This document shows positions 25,844 to 35,983 of a stretch of DNA of 64,000 nt, one piece after another (position 1 is the first letter of the stretch; each line of letters begins with the position of its first letter). This DNA is from Martinezella lusitana (GTDB taxonomy: Bacteria; Pseudomonadota; Alphaproteobacteria; Rhizobiales; Rhizobiaceae). The DNA lies in assembly GCF_014207095.1 (NCBI RefSeq), contig NZ_JACHBG010000001.1:806001-870000 (forward strand), in the 5' to 3' direction. The position numbers were made by a program, and so were the translations under genes. The notes below the pieces were generated by a model that was not told where the DNA came from, searched no databases, and was given only the letters and a program-made list of their open reading frames with translations.

Positions 25844-26850
25844 CAGGAGGCTCGGACAGCACGCCGAAACTGGAGCATAAGGGCTACAATCGCGGCCTGA
25901 TCCTTGGCCTGACGATGGCCGAATCCATGCTGCTCCTCGTCTTCTGCCTGCTGCTCGTCGCGGCCGCCTTGATCTCTGCGGAGCGCAGCAAGCGCTACGA
26001 AGTCGAACGGAAGCTTGAAAAAGCCGAACAACAGGTTGCCGTGCTCGAGAAGAAGCGGGCGGAACAGGCCGCTGAACTCGTGCTTCTCCAATCCAAGGTC
26101 GTTTCCGGCCATCTCTCTGCCGAGGACAAGGCCGTCGTGGATAAGCAATGGCGGGAGCTGGTGCTGGCGAAAGATACACTGGACAACATGGCAGACCAGG
26201 GCGCGACACCGGACGATCTGAAGTCTCTTGCCAAGGTGGCCGCGGTTTTAAAGGAGCATGACGTCGCGCTGGCGTCAGCGTCCGATGAGATCAGTAAGCT
26301 CCTGGCCGGCAATGGCGGCGGCAACGGCATGCACGACTGGCCGCCCATCATCAATCTCGACGATGCCAAGAAGAACTATTTCCAATCCGGAAGCGCCGAA
26401 CTCACCGGCACCTTTGCGCAATTGCTCGACGGCACCATTACGGATGAGATTGCCAGCAATCTGAACCTTTATGGCGCCAATATCGTCGAAGTGATCGGCC
26501 ACACGGACGAGCAGCCGGTATCGCGCGAAAAATCCAATCTCGATGATACGCTGATCAGCGCGATATCAGGCAAACTGCCCGTATCGGCGCTTCAGCCGGC
26601 CGATAATGCCGGGCTTGGGCTTGCTCGCGCCATCGCCGTCGCCAACGTGCTCAAGGCCAATCCCAAGCTCAAGGACGCCACGATCCTGCCGATGTCGGCC
26701 GCCCAGCTGATCCTGCCGGGCGACACCATCACCTCCGGCCAGCGCGGCGCCGTCGAGTCACGACGCCGCATCGAAATCCGCGTGCGGGGCAGGGCGGCGC
26801 CCGTTGCCGTCATCAATGCCGGCGCCGCACCTTCGGTCGACACGCAGTAG
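25837..26850 (+). CDS. MotB/OmpA-like peptidoglycan-associated protein (cluster gene 4)
   Basis: The 337-residue product has a short cytoplasmic N-terminus, one membrane helix (about 22-46), a coiled coil (about 50-95 and 100-155), and a C-terminal OmpA/MotB domain with YFQSGSAEL (181-189), VEVIGHTDEQPV (217-228), the GLARAIAVANVL helix and SRRRIEIRV (308-316). The helix carries Glu29 in the AES motif at the position of the proton-binding aspartate of MotB (AD-F/L). This supports an ion-channel-forming stator subunit. The ATG at 25837 overlaps the previous stop; an alternative GTG at 25828 would add three residues. Confidence 0.82.
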   Translation: MVAGGSDSTPKLEHKGYNRGLILGLTMAESMLLLVFCLLLVAAALISAERSKRYEVERKLEKAEQQVAVLEKKRAEQAAELVLLQSKVVSGHLSAEDKAVVDKQWRELVLAKDTLDNMADQGATPDDLKSLAKVAAVLKEHDVALASASDEISKLLAGNGGGNGMHDWPPIINLDDAKKNYFQSGSAELTGTFAQLLDGTITDEIASNLNLYGANIVEVIGHTDEQPVSREKSNLDDTLISAISGKLPVSALQPADNAGLGLARAIAVANVLKANPKLKDATILPMSAAQLILPGDTITSGQRGAVESRRRIEIRVRGRAAPVAVINAGAAPSVDTQ

Positions 26851-26867
26851 CGTTGCCCAATCGGCTA

Positions 26868-28490
26868 TTAGCTCTTCAGGCCGGGGGCCTCGTAGCCGGT
26901 GCGCTCGACATACTCCGTGTAGCCGCCGGGATATTGGTGGATACCCTCGGGCGTCAGCTCCAGAACGCGGTTGGAGAGCGCCGCCAGAAAATGCCGGTCG
27001 TGCGAGACGAACAGCATCGTGCCCTCATATTGCGACAGCGCCTGGATGAGCATTTCCTTGGTGTCGAGATCGAGGTGGTTGGTCGGCTCGTCCAGCACCA
27101 GCAGGTTCGGCGGGTCGAAAAGCATGATCGCCATGACGAGCCGCGCCTTCTCGCCGCCCGACAGCACGCGGCACTTCTTTTCCACATCGTCACCGGAAAA
27201 GCCGAAGCAGCCGGCGAGTGCGCGGAGAGAACCCTGGCCTGCCTGCGGGAAATCGTGTTCGAGCTGCTGAAACACTGTGCGCTCTCCGTCGAGCAGGTCC
27301 ATGGCATGCTGGGCGAAATATCCCAGTTTCACGCTGGCACCGAGGTTGACGCTGCCTTCATCCGGCTCTGCCGTACCTGCCACCAGCTTGAGCAGGGTGG
27401 ACTTGCCGGCGCCGTTGATGCCCATGATGCACCAGCGCTCGCGACGGCGCACCATGAAGTCCAGACCTTCATAAATGCTGCGGCTGCCGTATTTCTTATG
27501 AACGTTCTTCAGCACGGCCACGTCTTCGCCGGAACGCGGTGCTGGCTGGAATTCGAAGGCAACCGTCTGTCGGCGCTTGGGCGGCTCGACGCGATCGATC
27601 TTTTCCAGCTTCTTCACGCGGCTCTGCACCTGAGATGCATGAGAGGCGCGCGCCTTGAAGCGCTCGATGAACTTGATTTCCTTGGCAAGCATGGCCTGCT
27701 GGCGTTCGAACTGCGCCTGCTGCTGCTTTTCGTTCTGCGCGCGCTGCTGTTCGTAGAACTCATAATCGCCCGAATAGCTGGTCAGGTTGCCGGCATCGAT
27801 CTCAATGATCTTGGTGACGATGCGGTTCATGAATTCGCGGTCGTGCGAGGTCATCAGAAGCGCGCCTTCATAACCCTTCAGGAAGGCTTCCAGCCAGATC
27901 AGGCTCTCGAGGTCGAGATGGTTGCTCGGCTCGTCGAGCAGCATGACATCGGGGCGCATCAGCAGGATGCGGGCCAGCGCCACGCGCATCTTCCAGCCGC
28001 CCGAGAGCGCGCCGACATCGCCGTCCATCATCTCCTGGCTGAAGCTCAGGCCCGCGAGGACTTCGCGTGCGCGGCCCTCGAGCGCATAGCCGTCAAGTTC
28101 TTCGTAGCGCGCCTGAACCTCGCCATAGCGCTCGATGATCTCATCCATCCTGTCGGCCTGATCCGGGTCGATCATGGCGGCTTCCAGCTCGCGCAGTTCC
28201 GCGGCAACGGCGCTGACGGGGCCAGCGCCTTCCATCACTTCCGCGACGGCGCTGCGGCCCTCCATCTCGCCGACATCCTGATTGAAGTAGCCGATGGAAA
28301 TGCCTTTATCGACGGAGACCTGGCCTTCGTCGGGCAGTTCCTGGCCGGTGATCATGCGGAAGAGCGTTGTCTTGCCCGCTCCGTTCGGGCCAACGAGCCC
28401 GACGCTTTCGCCTCTGTTGAGCGCCGCAGATGCCTCAATGAAGAGGATGCGGTGGCTGTTCTGCTTGCTGATATTCTCGATACGAATCAT
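26868..28490 (-). CDS. ABC-F family ATP-binding cassette protein
   Basis: A 540-residue duplicated ABC ATPase without membrane domains, the ABC-F type that acts on ribosomes (translation factor or resistance function). It has two Walker A motifs, GPNGAGKT (34-41) and GINGAGKST (in the second half), two LSGG signatures (LSGGWKMR, LSGGEKARL) and two LLDEPSNHLD/LDEPTNHLD Walker B motifs. A charged linker (EQQRAQNEKQQQAQFERQQA) joins the halves. The subgroup (EttA, Uup, YbiT or YheS) is not decided. It converges with the motor-like cluster, 17 bases apart. Confidence 0.92.
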   Translation of the reverse strand: MIRIENISKQNSHRILFIEASAALNRGESVGLVGPNGAGKTTLFRMITGQELPDEGQVSVDKGISIGYFNQDVGEMEGRSAVAEVMEGAGPVSAVAAELRELEAAMIDPDQADRMDEIIERYGEVQARYEELDGYALEGRAREVLAGLSFSQEMMDGDVGALSGGWKMRVALARILLMRPDVMLLDEPSNHLDLESLIWLEAFLKGYEGALLMTSHDREFMNRIVTKIIEIDAGNLTSYSGDYEFYEQQRAQNEKQQQAQFERQQAMLAKEIKFIERFKARASHASQVQSRVKKLEKIDRVEPPKRRQTVAFEFQPAPRSGEDVAVLKNVHKKYGSRSIYEGLDFMVRRRERWCIMGINGAGKSTLLKLVAGTAEPDEGSVNLGASVKLGYFAQHAMDLLDGERTVFQQLEHDFPQAGQGSLRALAGCFGFSGDDVEKKCRVLSGGEKARLVMAIMLFDPPNLLVLDEPTNHLDLDTKEMLIQALSQYEGTMLFVSHDRHFLAALSNRVLELTPEGIHQYPGGYTEYVERTGYEAPGLKS

Positions 28491-28828
28491 GGTTACGCGA
28501 GGCCTAGGTAGAAATTGTTGGGGGCCTTATGCCACGGGTTTCCGGCTCTGTCGCAGGTTTTTGGAGGCGGGAAGCCGTAAGATCGGCAGGTCTCGATCGC
28601 AGACGCGAATGATCGTCGCGGATCCGACTCCCGCAGGAGATGCTTCTCGAACGTCTCAATCCGTATAATGCGGGCAGTTTCCGGCTGGCGCAGCCCTATG
28701 GCGCTGGGGATAGTGTGCGCATGGACGCCATGTTCCATGGGAGCAAGACGCGTTGGGAAAGACAACGGCGACGCTTCGATGAGGTCGTCTGCATCGAGCT
28801 TTGGACTATGCGCGGGGAGGGAGTACGC
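28491..28828. other. Intergenic region, ABC-F / methyltransferase
   Basis: This 338-base stretch between divergent genes should contain both promoters. The methyltransferase frame is open leftwards to 28640, but its encoded N-terminus does not look conserved. No further structure was recognised. Confidence 0.35.
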
Positions 28829-29593
28829 ATGCAAATGGTCGCAAGCGCAAATGAAGTCGACGTCCTGGACGAAGCGCACAATCGGTCATGGAGCGCCATT
28901 CAAGGTTGGGTCGGCGACAGAATTCCACATATTCTCAAGTTCGTTCGGGAATTGCACGAGGCCGATAAGGTGGAAGGCGATATCCTGGAGATCGGCGTTC
29001 ACCATGGCAAACTGTTCTTCCTGCTTTCCGCGGCGTCGCGGGCCAGCGAACGTTGTGTTGCCATCGATCTTTTCGAGGACCAGCAGAAGAACCTCGATCA
29101 TAGCGGCAAGGGATCGCTCGCCACATTCAATCGCCATCTGCTGGAACTCTTTCCGGATTTTGCTTCGAAGGTTACGACGATCTCGGCGGACAGCATGTCG
29201 CTGACCCCAGCCACGGCGCGCGAGCGGCTAGGTGTGAAAAACGTGCGATTGATGTCGGTCGATGGCGGGCACACGGTCGCACACGTCATCAATGATATGG
29301 AGATAGCACAGGAGCTTCTCGTCTCGGGTGGCGTCGTCCTGCTTGACGATTTCCTCGGAGTCCATTGGCCGACGGTGACGGAAGGCTTTTACAAATATAT
29401 GCAGATCGCGAATCGCCGGCTCGCTCCGTTTCTGATTTTTCAGAACAAGCTGTTCCTGACCACTTTTTCCGAACAGCCTGCGACCCTGACGAGGCTCCGG
29501 CGCTTTCTGGATAGAACGTTGCCGGCCGAAATTCACTCTGGACGCTGGCGCTACACGAATGTGTGTGACCATAGCGTTCTGTCATTTGCCTAG
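28829..29593 (+). CDS. Class I SAM-dependent methyltransferase (Methyltransf_24-like)
   Basis: A 254-residue protein. The ATG at 28829 was chosen because of the GGGGAGGGAG ribosome binding site; the open frame begins at 28640. Rossmann motifs are present: DILEIGVHHGK (51-61) for SAM binding, CVAIDLFED (76-84), and later VRLMSVDGGHTVAHVINDME and GGVVLLDDF. This arrangement with an acidic VDGGH motif is typical of CmcI/Methyltransf_24 O-methyltransferases, often in surface polysaccharide clusters. It converges with an acyltransferase 3 gene, which fits a carbohydrate-modifying role, but the substrate is unknown. Confidence 0.75.
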   Translation: MQMVASANEVDVLDEAHNRSWSAIQGWVGDRIPHILKFVRELHEADKVEGDILEIGVHHGKLFFLLSAASRASERCVAIDLFEDQQKNLDHSGKGSLATFNRHLLELFPDFASKVTTISADSMSLTPATARERLGVKNVRLMSVDGGHTVAHVINDMEIAQELLVSGGVVLLDDFLGVHWPTVTEGFYKYMQIANRRLAPFLIFQNKLFLTTFSEQPATLTRLRRFLDRTLPAEIHSGRWRYTNVCDHSVLSFA

Positions 29594-29688
29594 TGTCCGG
29601 AGACGGCCGGAACACCCCAGGAGAAGGTGTTGCGTGGGAGTGGAGATACCGGTCGGATCCTCTCATGATCGCCTCGACTTTGACCCCG

Positions 29689-30675
29689 CTATGCCGGCTG
29701 CGGTCGAACAGGCCGCATCCTGCGAAGGATCGGGCGCTCTATGAACAGATAGCAGATGATGGCGAATGCCAGAGATCCCGCCGCGATCAGTGCAGGTTGC
29801 GCTGCATGCGGCACCCCGACACGCAGAAGCAATGCGGTCGTCAGGATGCCCGTAAGCACATGCCAAACGTAGATGGAATAGGACGCATCTCCCAGAAAAT
29901 GCAGGAATGGCAATTTGGGAGCGGCTCGCTCGCGCTCCGCGAAAACAGCGCCCGACAATAGCAGCACCGCCGGCACGCCCCAGCGGACTGCGCGGTCGAA
30001 ATGAGACAGAGGGTCGCTTGCCAGCAACAGGATACCGACGACCATCAGGCCGATGGAGGCACCCAAAGACAGCCGAAATCCCTGCTTCCACAGGTAGCCG
30101 ACAATGACGCCTGCCGAAAATTCCAGAATGACCGGCTGCGTGAACACACTGACATAGCCGGCGGGCAGCAGGTAATGTGAGATGGAGGCGGCGACCAGTG
30201 CGGTGATCAGGAACCAAAGTCGCCGGAATTCCGGCAAAAGCAATGAGATGGAGAAGATGAGGTAGAAGAACATCTCATAGGATAGGGTCCAGCCCTGTTC
30301 GACGACGGGATGCAGCGCTTCGTCCTTGATGACGGGCAAGAAAAACAGCGAGGCGATCAGATTGTCGACGCTTGCATCCGTGTTGAAGAAGAATTGCGGT
30401 TTCAACACGGCCACGGAAAAGGTCGCCGCGGTCGCAATCCAGTAGAGCGGCACTATTCTTGCCAGCCGCCGCCACATGAATGTTCGTGGGCCGATCGGTT
30501 TGCCCGCGGTCGTGATCCACATGATGAAGCCGCTGATGACGAAGAATACATCGACACCTGCTGCTCCGACCTTGAATTCCAGGCCATAGGTCTCGCTGAC
30601 ATGGAAGCAAAGAACGGAGATCGCGGCGATGGCCCGCAGATACTGAACGCTTGCAATATCACTGCCTATTTTCAA
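29689..30675 (-). CDS. Acyltransferase 3 family membrane protein (ExoZ-like)
   Basis: A 328-residue integral membrane acyltransferase with about ten helices. The start is a TTG (30675) with GAGG 8 bases upstream. The family signature is present: the N-terminal SVQYLRAIAAISVLCFH with catalytic His25, DVFFVISGFIMW, and FMWRRLARIVPLYW. Such enzymes O-acetylate exopolysaccharide, LPS or other surface glycans; ExoZ of rhizobial succinoglycan synthesis has the same layout, but there are no other exo genes nearby. Confidence 0.88.
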   Translation of the reverse strand: MKIGSDIASVQYLRAIAAISVLCFHVSETYGLEFKVGAAGVDVFFVISGFIMWITTAGKPIGPRTFMWRRLARIVPLYWIATAATFSVAVLKPQFFFNTDASVDNLIASLFFLPVIKDEALHPVVEQGWTLSYEMFFYLIFSISLLLPEFRRLWFLITALVAASISHYLLPAGYVSVFTQPVILEFSAGVIVGYLWKQGFRLSLGASIGLMVVGILLLASDPLSHFDRAVRWGVPAVLLLSGAVFAERERAAPKLPFLHFLGDASYSIYVWHVLTGILTTALLLRVGVPHAAQPALIAAGSLAFAIICYLFIERPILRRMRPVRPQPA

Positions 30676-30958
30676 GACGGTGCCTCACGCGAAAGGAATC
30701 CAATCGTCAGCGCCTGCCGGCCGGGTTTAGCGATAGAATGCATTGATGGGCCGCGCCCTACACAACGGCTTAGCGGGCGAAGCAGGCTGAATGTTGCTGC
30801 GGCAACAATTTCAATGAAAATGGATCATTTCCCGCCGGTTTCATGGCTGAAATCGGGCATTTCCAATTGAGTGGCCGCACCGGCAATTCGGAGCAGTCGT
30901 TGCACCTCGCGCCGCCTCATGTGCCGTCGATGGCGGAAGGTGCAACTGCGCCTCCTGG

Positions 30959-31348
30959 TTATTTTGGTGCAGATGGAAACTTGCCACCCAGCGCGGCTGG
31001 CCTTGGCTTTGGCGGCGTCCATTTGGGAGTTGCCGAGTGAGCTTTGGTGACCTTGCCCTGTCCCGGGCCGGGAACGCGTCGCCAGCCGCTCATGGTCATG
31101 CATTGCCGCATGAACTGATCTTCGCGGATGGCATTGCCGAGCGCATTTCCGATTGCCGCGCCTGCTACATAGCTTGTGCTCCCATAGGCAAAATATCCCT
31201 GGTCGACACTGCTGGCCATCATTTGACATCGCGCTTGCGTCATCTCCATGTTCGGTGGATTGGGAATGATCGGTTCATACGCGTAGTTTGTCGTGCACGA
31301 CGATAATCCGGCTGCCATCGTGGCAACCAGTATATATTTGAAATTCAT
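30959..31348 (-). CDS. Putative lipoprotein with glycine-zipper segment
   Basis: The 129-residue precursor begins MNFKYILVATMAAGLSSCTT with a lipobox LSSC, so Cys18 should be lipidated. The mature part contains a small-residue stretch (YVAGAAIGNALGNAI) like a glycine zipper, and a proline/lysine-rich C-terminus. The GAGGGAAAA site before the ATG is good. The function is unknown; it is probably outer-membrane associated. No partner gene is apparent. Confidence 0.7.
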   Translation of the reverse strand: MNFKYILVATMAAGLSSCTTNYAYEPIIPNPPNMEMTQARCQMMASSVDQGYFAYGSTSYVAGAAIGNALGNAIREDQFMRQCMTMSGWRRVPGPGQGKVTKAHSATPKWTPPKPRPAALGGKFPSAPK

Positions 31349-31692
31349 TGAATTTTCCCTCAGCCCTGGGAAAACACTATGCGCGCCAGGCGATAACCGT
31401 CAATAAAATTATCGCGCAATAAGTTTATTTTTCAGGCTTGAGGATGATGCTGGCTGTGGTCATTCGGTGAGCCATGAACATAAACCCAGGCCGGATATGA
31501 TCAGCTTCTTTTACCAATCAACCGAGGGCACAATGCGTGGACCGACGCCGTCGAGGTCATACGCGCTTTGGCATACATCAGAGCATCTAGCTATCGAACA
31601 GGATATGTTTCACCGTTTGCTCTAAAAGATAAATCCCAGGCGTCGAAACGCCTGGGATTTAGAGTTTTTAATCGGGCTGAGAACTTCCGTAA
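31349..31692. other. Intergenic region, lipoprotein gene / nrdJ 3' end
   Basis: This 344-base stretch contains the lipoprotein promoter on its left and the terminator at 31631-31660 on its right. No other convincing gene or repeat was seen. Confidence 0.5.
31631..31660 (-). terminator. Hairpin terminator of nrdJ
   Basis: A perfect 13-bp inverted repeat, AAATCCCAGGCGT (31631-31643) and ACGCCTGGGATTT (31648-31660), with a CGAA/TTCG tetraloop lies 32 bases beyond the nrdJ stop. The T run is short on the minus strand (TTTATCTTTT) and longer on the plus strand. Confidence 0.8.
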
Positions 31693-34600
31693 TCAGCTGC
31701 AGCCGCTCGTGGCGCCGCAAGTGTCGCACTTCTCGCAGGTGCCGTTGCGTACCATCGTGAAGTTCTGGCACTCGGTGCACATGTTGCCGGTGTAGCCCTG
31801 CATGATGGAGCGGGCGCGGCGTTCCGATTCCAGCTTCTTGGCGTCCGTCTTGGCCGCTGCGGCGTCGCTTGCGGCCTTGTCGGTAAAGAGGCCGGTGGAT
31901 TCGGCGGCTTCGCTTGCCTGCTCCTCGGCGATCTCTTCCGCCAGTTCCTTTGCGCGCTCCTCATAATCGCGCTTGAAGGCGACGACTTCTGAGGTCGAGG
32001 CGGCGCTGGTCGGCTCCAGCTTGCGGACCGTGTTTCCGGCAAAGGCGGTGACGGTCGCAAGTGATGCCGCGCGTGCCGGGGCTGCCGTTGCCGAACCCTT
32101 GACTTCGGCTGCCGGACGTTCGCCGGATGTCGGCACCAGCGTCGGCTTGTAGCCGCGGGTCAGGCCCTTGGAGACGACATCTGCCTTGCCTTCGGAAACG
32201 CCGCGGCCGAGCGCCGTATTGTTGAAATCCGAAGTGTCGACATGAGCGAGGTCGTGACGGCCGAGATAGGAGATCGCCAGTTCGCGGAACACATAGTCGA
32301 GGATCGACGTCGCGTTCTTGATGGCGTCATTGCCCGTGACGATGCCGGCCGGCTCGAACTTGGTGAAGGTGAAGGCGTCGACATATTCCTCAAGCGGCAC
32401 GCCATACTGCAGGCCAAGCGAGACGGAGATCGCGAAGTTGTTGATGAAGGCGCGCAGAGCCGAGCCTTCCTTGTTCATGTCAAGGAAGATTTCGCCGAGA
32501 CGGCCGTCGTCATATTCGCCGGTGCGCAGGAAGATGGTGTGTCCGCCGATCTTGGCCTTCTGGGTATAACCCTTGCGGCGGCCCGGCAGTTTCTCCTGCG
32601 TGCGGATAACCTTTTCGATCACGCGCTCGACAATCTTCTCCGTGATGGTGACGGCCTGTGCAGCAGCCGGAGCCTGCAGGAATTCCTCCAGCGCGTCCTC
32701 GTCGCTGTCGTCCTCGATCAGCGAAGCATTCAGCGGCTGGCTGAGCTTGGAGCCGTCGCGATAAAGCGCGTTGGCCTTGAGGCCGAGCTTCCACGACAGC
32801 ATGTAGGCGTTCTTGCAATCCTCGACGGTCGCCTCGTTCGGCATGTTGATCGTCTTGGAGATGGCGCCCGAGATGAACGGCTGGGCAGCCGCCATCATGC
32901 GGATGTGGCTTTCGACCGAGAGGTAACGCTTGCCGATCTTGCCGCAGGGATTGGCACAATCGAAGACGGCGAGATGCTCGTTCTTGAGGAACGGCGCACC
33001 CTCCAGCGTCATCGCACCGCAAACGTGGATGTTGGCGGCCTCGATGTCCTTCTTCGAGAAGCCGAGATGGTCGAGCAGGTTGAAGCTCATATCGGCCATC
33101 TGCTCGTCGGAAACCTTCAGCGTGCCCTTCAGGAAGTCTGCGCCGAGCGTCCACTGGTTGAAGACGAACTTGATGTCGAAGGCGCTCTTGAGTGCGGCGT
33201 TGACGGCATCGACCTTCTCGGAGGTGAAGCCCTTGGCCTTCAACGAGGCAGGGTTGATGGCCGGAGCCTGGTTCAGATTGCCATGGCCGACGGCGTAAGC
33301 TTCGATCTCGGCGATCTGGCTTTCGGAATAGCCGAGCGTGCGCAGCGCTTCCGGAACGGCGCGGTTGATAATCTTGAAGTAGCCACCGCCGGCGAGCTTC
33401 TTGAACTTCACCAGAGCGAAGTCCGGCTCGATGCCGGTCGTGTCGCAATCCATCACGAGGCCGATCGTGCCGGTCGGTGCGATCACGGTTGCCTGCGCAT
33501 TGCGGTAGCCATGCTTTTCGCCGAGTTTCAGCGCCTTGTCCCAGGCCGCCTTGGCATGAGCGACGAGATCCTGGTCCGGATTGTCGGAATGGATGAGCGC
33601 CACCGGGTCGACCGAAAGGCCTTCATAGCCTGAGGTCTCACCGTAAGCGGCGCGGCGATGGTTACGGATGACGCGCAGCATGCTCTCGCGATTCGGTTTG
33701 AACATCGGGAAGGTTCCGAGTTCGGAAGCCATTTCCGCCGAGGTCGCATAAGCGATGCCGGTCATGATCGCGGTCAGCGAGCCGGCAATGGCGCGGGCTT
33801 CGTCGCTGTCATAGGGGATGCCCGAGGACATCAGCAGGCCGCCGATATTGGCGTAGCCGAGGCCGAGCGTGCGGTATTCATAGGAGAGTTCAGCGATACG
33901 GCGCGAGGGGAACTGCGCCATCATCACGGAGACTTCGAGAACGACGGTCCAGAGGCGGACGGCGTGTTCGTAGTCGGCAATGTTGATGCGCTTCGTCGCT
34001 GCGTCCTTGAAGGTCATCAGGTTCAGCGAAGCGAGGTTGCAGGCCGTGTCGTCGAGGAACATATATTCCGAGCACGGGTTGGAGGCGCGGATCGCGCCGG
34101 CAGCCGGGCTGGTATGCCAGTCGTTCATCGTCGTGTTGAAGTGCAGGCCCGGATCGGCCGATGCCCAGGCGGCGTAGGAAATGGATTCCCACAGGTCACG
34201 GGCCTTCAGTGTCTTGATGACCTTACCGTCCTTGCGGGCGGTCAGGTTCCAGTCGCCATCATTCTCGACAGCGCGCAGGAAGTCGTCCTTGATGGAAACG
34301 GAGTTGTTGGAATTCTGGCCGGATACGGTGAGGTAGGCTTCCGAATCCCAGTCCGTGTCGTAGGTCTTGAATTCGAGATCCTTGTAGCCCTGGCGAGCGA
34401 ACTGGATAACGCGCTGAACGTAGTTTTCCGGAACCTGGTCCTTCTTGGCGGCGCGGATTTCGCGCTTCAGGGCAGGGTTCTTGGCCGGGTCGAAGCAATC
34501 GTCATTATCGCCTTCGCAATTGACGGTCGCCTTCATGATCGCCTTCAGATGCTTGGCGACGATCTTCGAGCCGGTGACGAGGGCCGCAACCTTCTGCTCT

Positions 34601-35499
34601 TCCTTGACCTTCCAGTTGATGTAGTCCTCGATGTCAGGATGGTCGATATCAACGACCACCATCTTGGCGGCGCGGCGGGTGGTGCCGCCCGACTTGATGG
34701 CGCCGGCGGCGCGGTCGCCGATCTTGAGGAAGCTCATCAGGCCGGAGGAGCGACCGCCGCCGGAAAGCTTTTCGCCTTCAGCGCGGAGCATCGAGAAATT
34801 CGAGCCGGTGCCGGAACCGTATTTGAACAAGCGGGCTTCGCGAACCCAGAGGTCCATGATGCCGCCTTCGTTCACGAGGTCGTCTTCGACGGACTGGATG
34901 AAGCAGGCATGCGGTTGCGGATGCTCATAGGCCGACTTGGACTTGGTAAGCTTGCCGGTGAATGGGTCGACGTAATAATGGCCCTGGCCGGGGCCATCGA
35001 TGCCGTAGGCCCAGTGCATGCCGGTGTTGAACCACTGCGGCGAGTTCGGGGCGACCCGCTGGGTAGCGAGCATGTAAGCGAGCTCGTCGCAGAAGGCGGA
35101 CGCATCTTCCTCGGAGGAGAAATAGCCGCCCTTCCAGCCCCAGTAGGTCCAAGTGCCGGCGAGGCGATCGAAAACCTGGCGGGCATCGGTTTCCGAGCCG
35201 CTCTGCTGTTCCTTGGGCAGATCCTTCAGGGCAGCATCGTCGGGAACGGAGCGCCACAGGAAGGAGGGAACGTCGTTTTCTTCAACTCTCTTGAGCTTGG
35301 CAGGCACGCCGGCCTTGCGGAAGTACTTCTGCGCGAGAATGTCGGCTGCGACCTGCGAAAACTGCGCGGGAACGTCGATGTTTTCGAGGCGGAATACGAT
35401 CGAACCGTCTGGGTTCTTGATCTCGCTCGTCGCCTTGCGGAATTCTATGTCCGCATAGGGTGACTGGCCGGCCTTCGTAAAACGGCGTTCGATGCGCAT
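31693..35499 (-). CDS. nrdJ: Vitamin B12-dependent ribonucleotide reductase (class II)
   Basis: NrdJ reduces ribonucleotides to deoxyribonucleotides with adenosylcobalamin, in the cytoplasm and without needing oxygen. The 1268-residue protein has the class II landmarks: [30 protein letters not shown] split over the substrate region, and [22 protein letters not shown]-terminal zinc-finger-like cysteine cluster (CTECQ...CEKCDTCG) ends the protein, as in long alphaproteobacterial NrdJ. It is the only RNR seen here. Upstream is an NrdR box. Both ~460- and ~600-codon frames on the opposite strand are shadows. Confidence 0.97.
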   Translation of the reverse strand: MRIERRFTKAGQSPYADIEFRKATSEIKNPDGSIVFRLENIDVPAQFSQVAADILAQKYFRKAGVPAKLKRVEENDVPSFLWRSVPDDAALKDLPKEQQSGSETDARQVFDRLAGTWTYWGWKGGYFSSEEDASAFCDELAYMLATQRVAPNSPQWFNTGMHWAYGIDGPGQGHYYVDPFTGKLTKSKSAYEHPQPHACFIQSVEDDLVNEGGIMDLWVREARLFKYGSGTGSNFSMLRAEGEKLSGGGRSSGLMSFLKIGDRAAGAIKSGGTTRRAAKMVVVDIDHPDIEDYINWKVKEEQKVAALVTGSKIVAKHLKAIMKATVNCEGDNDDCFDPAKNPALKREIRAAKKDQVPENYVQRVIQFARQGYKDLEFKTYDTDWDSEAYLTVSGQNSNNSVSIKDDFLRAVENDGDWNLTARKDGKVIKTLKARDLWESISYAAWASADPGLHFNTTMNDWHTSPAAGAIRASNPCSEYMFLDDTACNLASLNLMTFKDAATKRINIADYEHAVRLWTVVLEVSVMMAQFPSRRIAELSYEYRTLGLGYANIGGLLMSSGIPYDSDEARAIAGSLTAIMTGIAYATSAEMASELGTFPMFKPNRESMLRVIRNHRRAAYGETSGYEGLSVDPVALIHSDNPDQDLVAHAKAAWDKALKLGEKHGYRNAQATVIAPTGTIGLVMDCDTTGIEPDFALVKFKKLAGGGYFKIINRAVPEALRTLGYSESQIAEIEAYAVGHGNLNQAPAINPASLKAKGFTSEKVDAVNAALKSAFDIKFVFNQWTLGADFLKGTLKVSDEQMADMSFNLLDHLGFSKKDIEAANIHVCGAMTLEGAPFLKNEHLAVFDCANPCGKIGKRYLSVESHIRMMAAAQPFISGAISKTINMPNEATVEDCKNAYMLSWKLGLKANALYRDGSKLSQPLNASLIEDDSDEDALEEFLQAPAAAQAVTITEKIVERVIEKVIRTQEKLPGRRKGYTQKAKIGGHTIFLRTGEYDDGRLGEIFLDMNKEGSALRAFINNFAISVSLGLQYGVPLEEYVDAFTFTKFEPAGIVTGNDAIKNATSILDYVFRELAISYLGRHDLAHVDTSDFNNTALGRGVSEGKADVVSKGLTRGYKPTLVPTSGERPAAEVKGSATAAPARAASLATVTAFAGNTVRKLEPTSAASTSEVVAFKRDYEERAKELAEEIAEEQASEAAESTGLFTDKAASDAAAAKTDAKKLESERRARSIMQGYTGNMCTECQNFTMVRNGTCEKCDTCGATSGCS

Positions 35500-35630
35500 G
35501 GTCCCGATCCTTATTCGTTGATGCGCCTGCGTGAAAACAGGGCGCAGAAATTCTCATTCCGGCATGGCGATTTCAACGCGCAGCCAGCTTCCGATCCGCT
35601 TTCTGACAGGAGATGTCATCCGGAGATGTG

Positions 35631-35677
35631 CTCCTGTATCTTGTGGTGATGGTGGCTGCAAACACTAAATATAGTAT
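35631..35677 (-). promoter_or_regulatory. NrdR box pair in the nrdJ promoter region
   Basis: ACACTAAATATAGTAT at 35662-35677 matches 14 of 16 positions of the recalled NrdR consensus acaCwAtATaTwGtgt. A weaker copy (10 of 16) lies exactly 31 bases away at 35631-35646, the usual helical phasing of NrdR box pairs. Both are 130-180 bases upstream of the nrdJ start, consistent with repression of nrdJ by NrdR when dATP is high. Confidence 0.7.
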
Positions 35678-35983
35678 TAACAGCTTATTGCCGCCAGTCC
35701 CCGCATGTCTTTTTTGGCAGCATCGATACCGGCACAAAAACACTCACGGCGGCCACCGATGAAAGTGCATCGCCTTGAACCAAAATCCGATTTCGAATTG
35801 AGAACCAGCCCTCGCTAACCCGCCTGGTTCAGTCGCCGCCGCAACGTCGTCCATTAACTTTGAAAGACCCGATTTCGTCAAGGGCTGGTTTGATAGGGAT
35901 TGTTAACCACAATATCTTGTGGGCGGGTCTGTGGAAATTGGGGAAATGCCAGGAGGCTAAGAGATTCAAGAGCTTGAGGAGAG

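Noticed and set aside
22661..26850. Calling the cluster a Zorya defence system
   Set aside because: Only ZorA/ZorB-like parts are present; no ZorC, ZorD or ZorE gene, helicase or nuclease is adjacent, and genes 1 and 2 are not part of known Zorya types.
33658..35463. 601-codon open frame opposite nrdJ (and a 463-codon one at 32242-33633)
   Set aside because: They lie antisense to a clearly conserved nrdJ and have no family features; long antisense frames are expected from the codon bias of GC-rich genes.
35500..35660. Cobalamin riboswitch upstream of nrdJ
   Set aside because: No B12-box-like core was found; an ACAGGAG/CTCCTGT inverted repeat alone is not enough.
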